From JAFDWI01 sp964449375 (GTDB lineage: Bacteria; Actinomycetota; Acidimicrobiia; Acidimicrobiales; Iamiaceae), in NCBI GenBank assembly GCA_964449375.1, contig CAYVAS010000023.1, positions 1 through 35,183 on the forward strand: DNA of 35,183 nt. Direction: 5' to 3'. The notes under the pieces were generated by a model, which saw only the letters and a list, made by a program, of their open reading frames with translations, was not told where the DNA came from and did not search any database. Below, in pieces: positions 15,334-22,268 of the stretch (within the stretch, counting starts at the first letter, position 1; the number at the start of each line of letters is the position of its first letter). The translations under genes and the position numbers were made by a program.

Positions 15334-18300
15334 ATGTGCGGCATCATCGCGATCGTCCGACAGCGGTCGGACCGGGCGGTTCCCCAGGCGGCGTCGCTCG
15401 TCGCGGACCTCGACGCGGCCGACGCCGTCATCGCGGACGCCTCCCCCGGTGACCTGGCCCCGGACGCGCTGCTCGGACCCCTGGCCACCGTGGCCGAGGC
15501 CCTGGAGCGGGTCGACACCGCGCTGCGGGGTGGGCCGGGGGTGCGGGCCCTCCTGACCGACCCGGCCCTGGCCGCGACCATCACCGAGCGCACCGCGGCG
15601 GTCCTCGCCTGGGTCGACGCCCTCGACGCGCTGCTGGACGACAGCGAAGGCGGCGCCAACGCGGCGGTCGTCGAACAGGTCAACGCGGCCCTGATCCGGG
15701 TCCGGGACGTCCTCTGGGCTGTGCGCAACGACCGGCTCCGCGCCGCCGCCGGGGTCGCCGATCTGGCCGGACCGAACCCCGACCCTGCTGCCGTCGACGG
15801 GTTCCTATCGCTGTATCAGGCACTGTCGGGCATCGAACGGCTCGAGGTCCGGGGGCGGGACTCGGCCGGGGTGAGCGTGTTCGTCCGGGACCATCCCCTC
15901 GAAGACGACGACGTCGCCGCGCTGATCGCGGGCCGTGACCGCGACCCGCTGTTCGCGGCGCGGGCGGTGCGCCGCAGCGCCGACGGGTCGCTGTGTTTCG
16001 TCTACAAGGCGGCCGCCGAGATCGGCGAGCTGGGCGACAACACCGCCGCGATCCGGGCCCAGATCCGCGACGACGAACTGCTCCACGCCGCGTTGCGCGA
16101 CGACGCCGAGACCGTCGTGCTGGGTCACACCCGGTGGGCCAGCGTCGGGGTCATCTCCGAAGCCAACGCCCACCCGTTGGACTCGGTGGAGCGCGACGAC
16201 GCCGGTGGGCCTTTCGTGGCCGCCGCGCTCAACGGTGACATCGACAACTTCGCCGACCTGAAGGCCGAACACGACCTGGCGATCGCACCGGAGATCACCA
16301 CCGATGCCAAGGTCATCCCCACGATGCTGTCCCGCTCGTTGGCGGGTGGCACCGACCGGATCGACGCGTTCCGCTCCACGGTTGCCGCCTTCGACGGGTC
16401 CGTGGCCATCGGCGCGGTCACCGGCGAAGCGCCGGACCGGTTGCTGCTCGCGTTGCGGGGCAGCGGCCAGGCGCTGTACGTGGGTCTGGCCCCCGACACC
16501 TTCGTGGTGGCCAGCGAGCCCTACGGACTGGTCGAGGAGGCCACCACCTACGTGCGCCTCGACGGTGAGACCCCCGCGGACCCCGACCAACCCACTGCCA
16601 GCCGCGGTCAGATCGTGGAGCTCACCGCCGCCGGGGCGGGCAGCCTCGCCGGGGTGGCGCGCTGGTCCTATGACGGCACCATGCTCGATGTCGACGACGG
16701 TGAGGTCCGCACCGCCGAGATCACCACCCGGGACATCGACCGGGGCGACGCGCCCCACTATCTGCTCAAGGAGATCACCGAGTCGCCCAGCTCGTTCCGT
16801 AAGACGCTGCGGGGCAAGCTCGTCCACACCGACGACACCTGGCAAGTCGCGCTCGGTGACACGACCCTGCCTCCGGAGCTGCGCAAGCGCCTGCGCGACG
16901 GGTCGATCCGTCGGGTCGTCGCGATCGGCCAGGGGACCGCCGCGGTTGCCGCGCAGAGTTTCGCCCGCGCCCTCACCGAGGTCCTCGACGGCCTCGAGGT
17001 CGACGTCACCGCGACCCTGGCCACCGAGCTGTCCGGGTTCGGGATGCGCCCGGAGATGGACGACACCCTGGTGGTGGCGATCTCCCAGTCGGGAACCACC
17101 ACCGACACCAACCGCACCGTGGACCTGGTGCGGAGCCGCGGCGCCGCGGTGGTGGCGATCGTCAACCGGCGCGGCTCGGACCTTTGCGACAAGTCCGACG
17201 GGGTGCTCTACACCTCCGACGGGCGCGACGTGGAGATGAGCGTCGCCTCCACCAAGGCGTTCTACGCCCAGATCGCCGCGGGGTTCCTGCTCGCCTACGC
17301 CCTGGCCGACGAGCTGGCCGAACGCCCCGACGCCGCCGGATCGGCCGTGGCCGAGCCGTCCGGGCGGGCCGAACGCAGCGAGGTGCTCGCCGCGCTTCGT
17401 GAACTGCCGGACAAGATGACCGCGGCGATCGCGACCCGTCCGGCCATCGCGTCGGCCGCGCAACGCTTCGCCCCGCCGCGGCGCTACTGGGCGATCGTGG
17501 GCTCGGGAGCGGACCGGATCGCGGCGCAGGAGATCCGGGTGAAGCTCTCGGAGCTGTGTTACAAGTCGATCGCCTGTGACTCGATCGAGGACAAGAAGCA
17601 CATCGACCTGTCCTCGGAGCCGCTCATCCTGGTGTGCGCCACCGGGCTGTTCGGATCCAACGCCGACGACGTGGCCAAGGAGGTCGCGATCTACCGGGCG
17701 CACAAGGCGGCTCCGATCGTGGTGGCCTCCGAGGGCGAGGAACGCTTCGCCGCCGCCCTGGAGGTGCTGACCGTTCCGGTCACCCACCCCAAGTTGGCCT
17801 TCGTGCTGGGCACCGTGGTCGGGCATCTGTTCGGCTACGAGGCCGCTCTGGCGATCGACGCCCAGGCGACCCCGCTGCGCGAGGCCCGCACCGTGCTCGA
17901 TGAGCTGATCGGCTCGACCACCGACGGCGACGAGCTGCTGCGCGCGATGGCCGACCGGCTCGAGCCGGTCGCCCGGGCCTGGGGAGACGGGCTGCGCAGC
18001 GGTGCCTACGACGGGCACCTGGAGGCCAGTGCCGGATCCCGCATCTCGACCTTGCTGCGCTACGCGAGCGGCGTGTTGCCCCTGGAGGTGTACCAGCTCG
18101 ACTTCGGCCGGCAGGGCACCCCCGATGTGCTCGTCGAGGCACTGGGTGCTGCGCTGGGTCAGGGCATCGAACAGCTCACCCGGCCGGTGGATGCGATCAA
18201 GCACCAGGCCAAGACCGTGACGGTGGGGATCTCCCGCTCCGATGAAGGCGTGCTGGGGGTGCCCCTGGTGGCCGCGGTTCTCGAGGCGGGCGCGCCGCGG

Positions 18301-18816
18301 GACCGGCTCAGCTACCGGGCGCTGCGCACCCTGGCCGCACTGGATCCTGCGGTTGCCGAGGTCACCGGCTACACCCGGTATGCGATCTCGGGCCGGGTCG
18401 AGGCCGGTGACGCCACGATCGTGGTGGTCGACCGGGGCGGGATCTCCCTGGATCTACCGTTGCGGACCGAGGCCGATCCTCGCCTGAAGGGGACCAAGCA
18501 CCGGGTCGCCTTCGAACGTGAGGTGACCGTGGCGGTGGGTCGTGCCGATGGCCGTTCGGTGATCCTGGTTCCCGAGGTCAAGGGCAACGTGGCCACCGGC
18601 ATCACGCTGGTGCACGTACGGTTCCACGACCTGTTGCCTGCCGCCACGATGCGGAGTGTGCTCGAGGGCTACCGGCACCGGTACGCGGCTCTGCGGGACG
18701 CGGTGTGTGAGACCGAGCCGACCATGCGTGACGACCTGCTGGGTACGATTCCGGTGGTGAGCCTGCTCACCGATCCGGTGCTGGTGATGGCGGCCAGGTG
18801 GAAGCCGACCGCCTGA
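15334..18816 (+). CDS. glmS: Giant GlmS-like glutamine-fructose-6-phosphate aminotransferase (1160 aa)
   Basis: Expected to make glucosamine-6-phosphate from fructose-6-phosphate and glutamine for peptidoglycan. The canonical enzyme has ~609 residues. Here Cys2 (MCGII) starts the glutaminase domain, but the next family motif, ERLEVRGRDSAGVS, comes only at ~168 after a helical insertion. Glutaminase residues are kept: GHTRWA (264-269), Asn300-Gly301 and Asp324. The sugar domain has HYLLKEITESP (475-485), ISQSGTTTDT (583-592), ASTKAF (638-643), and Lys737, Glu740 and His756, which match E. coli Lys485, Glu488 and His504 in spacing. The C-tail motif with the catalytic lysine (AKSVTV in E. coli) is absent at its usual place but appears as HQAKTVTVG at 957-965. 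A ~190-residue extension follows. AGGAGG precedes the ATG. The locus glmS-acpS is where actinobacteria keep glmS. Confidence 0.85.
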   Translation: MCGIIAIVRQRSDRAVPQAASLVADLDAADAVIADASPGDLAPDALLGPLATVAEALERVDTALRGGPGVRALLTDPALAATITERTAAVLAWVDALDALLDDSEGGANAAVVEQVNAALIRVRDVLWAVRNDRLRAAAGVADLAGPNPDPAAVDGFLSLYQALSGIERLEVRGRDSAGVSVFVRDHPLEDDDVAALIAGRDRDPLFAARAVRRSADGSLCFVYKAAAEIGELGDNTAAIRAQIRDDELLHAALRDDAETVVLGHTRWASVGVISEANAHPLDSVERDDAGGPFVAAALNGDIDNFADLKAEHDLAIAPEITTDAKVIPTMLSRSLAGGTDRIDAFRSTVAAFDGSVAIGAVTGEAPDRLLLALRGSGQALYVGLAPDTFVVASEPYGLVEEATTYVRLDGETPADPDQPTASRGQIVELTAAGAGSLAGVARWSYDGTMLDVDDGEVRTAEITTRDIDRGDAPHYLLKEITESPSSFRKTLRGKLVHTDDTWQVALGDTTLPPELRKRLRDGSIRRVVAIGQGTAAVAAQSFARALTEVLDGLEVDVTATLATELSGFGMRPEMDDTLVVAISQSGTTTDTNRTVDLVRSRGAAVVAIVNRRGSDLCDKSDGVLYTSDGRDVEMSVASTKAFYAQIAAGFLLAYALADELAERPDAAGSAVAEPSGRAERSEVLAALRELPDKMTAAIATRPAIASAAQRFAPPRRYWAIVGSGADRIAAQEIRVKLSELCYKSIACDSIEDKKHIDLSSEPLILVCATGLFGSNADDVAKEVAIYRAHKAAPIVVASEGEERFAAALEVLTVPVTHPKLAFVLGTVVGHLFGYEAALAIDAQATPLREARTVLDELIGSTTDGDELLRAMADRLEPVARAWGDGLRSGAYDGHLEASAGSRISTLLRYASGVLPLEVYQLDFGRQGTPDVLVEALGAALGQGIEQLTRPVDAIKHQAKTVTVGISRSDEGVLGVPLVAAVLEAGAPRDRLSYRALRTLAALDPAVAEVTGYTRYAISGRVEAGDATIVVVDRGGISLDLPLRTEADPRLKGTKHRVAFEREVTVAVGRADGRSVILVPEVKGNVATGITLVHVRFHDLLPAATMRSVLEGYRHRYAALRDAVCETEPTMRDDLLGTIPVVSLLTDPVLVMAARWKPTA

Positions 18817-18859
18817 GCCGCACCTCCCGGCACGGGTTGGCCGGGTCGGTGGTTGCCCG

Positions 18860-19282
18860 GTGACGTCGGGCGCGTGGGAGTTCGACGGGGAACGGCTCGA
18901 CGGGGTGGTCGGTGTGGGCATCGACCTGGTGGAGGTGACTCGGATCGCCCGCGCGCTGGAGCGCCGGCCGCGTCTGGCCGATCGGTTGTTCACGCCGGTC
19001 GAGCGGTCCTATTGCGATGCCGCCCGTTCCGAGGCGGCCAGGATCCGGCGGTACGCGGTGCGTTTCGCGGCGAAAGAGGCGGCGATGAAGGCGTTGGGGG
19101 TGGGCCTGGGTGCGGTCCGATGGCACGACCTCGAGGTGACCCGTGGTGACCGCGGCGAGCCGATCCTGAGTGCCCGCGGGCAGGCCGCGGCGCTCGCCGA
19201 GGGACGTGGTGGCACCCGTTGGTCGGTGTCGCTCACCCACACCGACTCACTCGCCCAGGCGATCGTCCTCCTCCACACCTGA
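18860..19282 (+). CDS. acpS: Holo-[acyl-carrier-protein] synthase
   Basis: Transfers 4'-phosphopantetheine from CoA to acyl carrier protein. It is 140 residues long, with the metal-binding Asp in GVGIDLVEVTRIA (near residue 22) and the second signature RFAAKEAAMKALGVG. WSVSLTHTDSLAQAIVLL is the usual C-terminal strand. It starts at GTG 18860, 43 bases after glmS, and the pairing glmS-acpS is common in actinobacteria. In related genomes nnr follows soon after; here a non-conserved block intervenes, beginning with the second hairpin repeat eight bases after the stop. Confidence 0.95.
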   Translation: MTSGAWEFDGERLDGVVGVGIDLVEVTRIARALERRPRLADRLFTPVERSYCDAARSEAARIRRYAVRFAAKEAAMKALGVGLGAVRWHDLEVTRGDRGEPILSARGQAAALAEGRGGTRWSVSLTHTDSLAQAIVLLHT

Positions 19283-19290
19283 TCACTGCG

Positions 19291-19337
19291 AAATTCGGAG
19301 CGAAAAGGTCGGATGTCCACCTTTTCGCTCCGAATTT
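19291..19337. repeat. Dispersed hairpin repeat, copy 2
   Basis: Arms 19291-19309 and 19319-19337 form a perfect 19-bp inverted repeat; the outer 18 bases of each arm are identical to copy 1 (13771-13819). The inner part differs: the closing pair is T-A here and C-G in copy 1, which preserves pairing, and ATGTC is kept in the centre. It sits between the convergent acpS and lipoprotein genes, where it could act as a two-way terminator. Confidence 0.85.
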
Positions 19338-19367
19338 GGGGGGTGGAGGAGTACTGTCGTCCAGGTC

Positions 19368-20504
19368 TCAATCGGTGGAGGTGAACCCGCACACGGTGGG
19401 AGGAACCGGGTCGTCGCCACTCGTGCCGTTGTAGGTGTAGCCGCACGCGAACACCGATGCGCCGCGTTCGGCGACGACGAGACCGCTCGGCGGCCGCGAG
19501 GGATCGTCCGCGTTCCCCAGATCGAGGCCCAGATCGACGAGTTTGCCCGATTCGGGGTCCAGTCGTTCCAATGAACCCTCCGACGACACGGCGTAGCCGA
19601 CGCCGGCGTCGGATCTGGTCGCGGGGACGATGGGCGTGGGGTTGGTCGGCTCCGTCCAACCGCCATCGGGCGACCAGTGCGCGGCCAAGGTGAACCCGGT
19701 CCACAACATGATGCCGTCGGTGCCACAGCTGACGTCGGGGAGGGCGTCGACGTTCGGAGGGACCGAGTCGGCAAGGGGTTCCCAGGACTCCCCCGACCAT
19801 TCCAGCAGCGACCGCGGTTTGTAGGAGGAAGCGGCCGGGTCGTCCGGGGACACGTCTCCCTCCCAGTCCAGCGCGTACAGGTCACCCTCGACGACGCACA
19901 GGTTCGCCGATTTGGGATGTGGCACCGTCTCGGTCACTTCGCCGGCCGCGTCCAGGGCGTACACGTGGTCGATGCCGCCGATCCACAGCCCGGTGGGATC
20001 GGCTTCGAGGAGCACCGGCGGCGTCCCTCCGGCCTGCACCACCTCGTCGTCCCACAAGGTCGTGGTGTGGGTGGGATTGCCGTCATCGTCGAAGTACTCG
20101 ACCGTCCCGCTGCTGCGGGTGCATTCGTAGGTGCCCGCGTCACACCGCTGGACGAGAACGGCGACCTCGCCGCGGAACGCGACGATCGAGAACACCGGGT
20201 CGACGAGCTCCGGACGCGACCCCGGCACGATCAGGCGAGGTTCACCCGATGCCGGGACCCGCCAGATACCGGCATCGTCGCCGCGGGTGAGGACCCACGC
20301 GGTCGTCCCCTCGACACTCGCCGCGATGACGGTACTGCGGGCAGGCAGGCCGGACACGACCGTCGGCGTCGCCACCGCGGCTGGGGTCGTCCGTGACGAA
20401 GCCGACGCCGAGGTCGACGCGGTTGTCGACGTCGTCGTCGAACCACACGCAGACACCGCTGCGATGCCCAGGCCGATACCCAGGGCTCGGAACACCGCGT
20501 TCAG
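19368..20504 (-). CDS. Predicted lipoprotein, beta-propeller-like (start uncertain)
   Basis: A secreted lipoprotein of unknown function. The signal peptide core FRALGIGLGIAAVSAC ends in a lipobox-like VSAC, followed by a Ser/Thr/Ala-rich linker. The rest has repeating strand-like units around Trp and Gly (LWIGGIDHVYALD, DLYALDWEGD, MLWTGFTLAAHW, VGYAVSSEGSLERLD), suggesting a propeller. No catalytic motif was seen. Start: the frame is open to an ATG at 20600, but that overlaps the upstream gene and a 10-bp hairpin. A CTG at 20504 has AGGAG seven bases upstream and gives a normal signal peptide; GTG 20495 is another choice. It belongs to the block of secreted proteins 19368-22064. Confidence 0.65.
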   Translation of the reverse strand: MNAVFRALGIGLGIAAVSACGSTTTSTTASTSASASSRTTPAAVATPTVVSGLPARSTVIAASVEGTTAWVLTRGDDAGIWRVPASGEPRLIVPGSRPELVDPVFSIVAFRGEVAVLVQRCDAGTYECTRSSGTVEYFDDDGNPTHTTTLWDDEVVQAGGTPPVLLEADPTGLWIGGIDHVYALDAAGEVTETVPHPKSANLCVVEGDLYALDWEGDVSPDDPAASSYKPRSLLEWSGESWEPLADSVPPNVDALPDVSCGTDGIMLWTGFTLAAHWSPDGGWTEPTNPTPIVPATRSDAGVGYAVSSEGSLERLDPESGKLVDLGLDLGNADDPSRPPSGLVVAERGASVFACGYTYNGTSGDDPVPPTVCGFTSTD

Positions 20505-20520
20505 ACTTCGTCTCCTCGAC

Positions 20521-20547
20521 CCACGAGGGCGCCCGTTGCCCTCGTGG
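20521..20547 (-). terminator. Intergenic hairpin between two lipoprotein genes
   Basis: CCACGAGGGC (20521-20530) and GCCCTCGTGG (20538-20547) form a perfect 10-bp stem with a 7-base loop. It lies just after the stop of the 20554-21315 gene and before the likely start of the next lipoprotein. It could terminate or attenuate transcription between them. No T-tract follows. Confidence 0.5.
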
Positions 20548-20553
20548 TGTGGC

Positions 20554-21315
20554 TCAACTCTGCTCCTCGCGGGCGAGCAGTTCGCGCGCGAACTCGTCAA
20601 CCGTCATTCCTTCGAGGGGCCGCTGAAAGTCAGGCGCATTCTCGGCCACCTCGATCTGCCCGCCAGAGTCGAGAAGCAACTTCGCTGATGGACCAAGAAT
20701 CTGCCAATCCGGTCGGGTGTCAGGTACGTCGAACGTGGTCGTCGGACCAGTAAATGAACGGTCGATCGCGCCCTCGGACGACGCATGACCGCTGGCCGCT
20801 GCTCGTGCTCTGCGATCGGCATCAATTGTCTGCTTGCTGACGAACGCGGCGACAAAGGTATCGCCGACATCGATCCGAACACTTCCGTCGGGCACGATGG
20901 GATGAACCTCGCTTGAATCGCCGGTGCGTGCCCAGCCCTCGTCGACGAACTCGATCGAGGCCGGAACATCCGGACCATTCGTATCCTTCCAGAGCACACG
21001 CGTGATGGAAGCTGTGCGAAGTGTGTTCCAATAGTTGTCTTGCGTATCGGGATTCCCCTGGGGCGGAATTTCTGCCTGGCCTGTCACCGTCGCTACGGCG
21101 ACGAAATCCGGAAGATCGGTCCATTGGCCGAGTGAGGTCACATGCCCTTCGGACAGGATTTGAGACTCGGCCACGATCCCGTTGGAATCATTAAGGGTCG
21201 GCGTCGGACGTTCAGGCGCCCCGGCTGTTCCTCGGGTCGACGCGCCGCACCCCGCGAGGACCGAGATCAGAGTGACGATTCCCACCGTGGAAAAAAGCTT
21301 CAAAGTCTTGGGCAT
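20554..21315 (-). CDS. Predicted lipoprotein of unknown function
   Basis: A 253-residue protein with a classical lipoprotein signal: a basic MPKTLK n-region, a hydrophobic core and the perfect lipobox LAGC at residues 20-23. The mature part has a Pro/Thr-rich linker, then a domain with DFVAVATVTGQAEIP and RIDVGDTFVAAFVSKQ that could form a beta-barrel; I do not recognise the family. The ATG at 21315 has GAGGAGA eight bases upstream. GC is lower than in the surrounding genes (about 58% in 20641-20700 by hand count), in common with the protease upstream. Its 3' end is separated from the next lipoprotein by a strong hairpin. Confidence 0.8.
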   Translation of the reverse strand: MPKTLKLFSTVGIVTLISVLAGCGASTRGTAGAPERPTPTLNDSNGIVAESQILSEGHVTSLGQWTDLPDFVAVATVTGQAEIPPQGNPDTQDNYWNTLRTASITRVLWKDTNGPDVPASIEFVDEGWARTGDSSEVHPIVPDGSVRIDVGDTFVAAFVSKQTIDADRRARAAASGHASSEGAIDRSFTGPTTTFDVPDTRPDWQILGPSAKLLLDSGGQIEVAENAPDFQRPLEGMTVDEFARELLAREEQS

Positions 21316-21389
21316 CGGACGGTCTCCTCGATCAGACGGGAAAAATCGGAAGTATCTGGCGTTCCGCCGCGGGACGATCGATCGCGCGA

Positions 21390-22064
21390 CTAGTACGTCT
21401 TATTAATCAGATGGGTCTCCCATGGACCTACGGATACAATTGGACTGCCAGGGTCAAGGGGCTTCCTCATACACATGAGTTCGGCCCTATTCGCAGAAAC
21501 ATTGGGATCGGCGTCGTTACCGTGCGTCAGGCCGATTGCATGTCCTGTTTCGTGGCACGCAAGTGACTTGAAAATCTCTGCATAGTTCGAAAACTGATAA
21601 GGGATCGGAGCCAAATCTCCACCATCATAAGTAATATAGCTTGAGTCACATCTGTTTGAGCCTATAGAGTCATCATCACAAATGTACTGCCCAACCGTTG
21701 ACCCCGATAGAGCGCCGTACCGGTAGATGATATCGGTCTCCCCGGGTCCGGTGGTCTTTGGCGTCGATACATAAACAACGCCGCCTGCATCAGTGGGCTT
21801 GTACGAATCTTCAAGCGCGAAAATCGTGGTCCACGCCATATTTGAGCCAAGGTCGCCGACGTAGACTGTGATGTCCCCCCCGTCCGTTCGACACGGTACC
21901 GGTGGGCTCTCGTGGCACTGTGGAATATCTTGCGTCGGCATCACATTATTGAAATCTGGCTCGCAGTCCGCTGCGATCAGACCCAAGCAACTAGCAAGGA
22001 ACAGCGCGCAAGCCAACTTCCGGTGAAGTCGACCCGACGCGGCCCCAGAATATCTCACTCCCAT
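21390..22064 (-). CDS. Secreted metzincin-type zinc metalloprotease, low GC
   Basis: A 224-residue secreted protein with the zinc-protease motif HETGHAIGLTH (171-181), which is HExxHxxGxxH with all three His ligands and the catalytic Glu. ELMCM (195-199) downstream is a plausible Met-turn. The N-terminus RKLACALFLASCLGLIAA is a signal peptide, and several Cys suggest disulfides in the mature form. No cysteine-switch propeptide (PRCGxPD) is seen, so activation differs from vertebrate matrixins. GC is only about 42% in 21541-21600 by hand count, far below the rest, with rare codons, which suggests recent acquisition. It starts at ATG 22064 with GGTGGAA upstream; the next gene on the strand begins 74 bases after its stop and encodes a lipoprotein. 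Confidence 0.85.
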   Translation of the reverse strand: MGVRYSGAASGRLHRKLACALFLASCLGLIAADCEPDFNNVMPTQDIPQCHESPPVPCRTDGGDITVYVGDLGSNMAWTTIFALEDSYKPTDAGGVVYVSTPKTTGPGETDIIYRYGALSGSTVGQYICDDDSIGSNRCDSSYITYDGGDLAPIPYQFSNYAEIFKSLACHETGHAIGLTHGNDADPNVSANRAELMCMRKPLDPGSPIVSVGPWETHLINKTY

Positions 22065-22268
22065 GCTTCCACCCTACCCCCCCCCTCGCGGCGGAGTCAA
22101 GGGGAACGTTGCAATGCACCGTCCGGTGGAACTCACACTTCCGTTTCGCTGGTCGCTCGGTCAGATATAGGCCATAGAAGCGAGTGCTGGGGTTTCGGAC
22201 GGCGCATGCTGCCAACGCGAGACGCTGCTGCACGCCTTTCGGTCCGCCTGCAGCGGAGGTGTGCAGGT
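22065..22268. other. Intergenic region with a nine-base C/G tract
   Basis: Lies between the protease start and the end of the K+ channel gene. Nine consecutive C (22077-22085; G on the minus strand) sit 12 bases before the protease ATG, next to its ribosome binding site. I see no coding region, tRNA or clear promoter in the rest. Confidence 0.5.
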
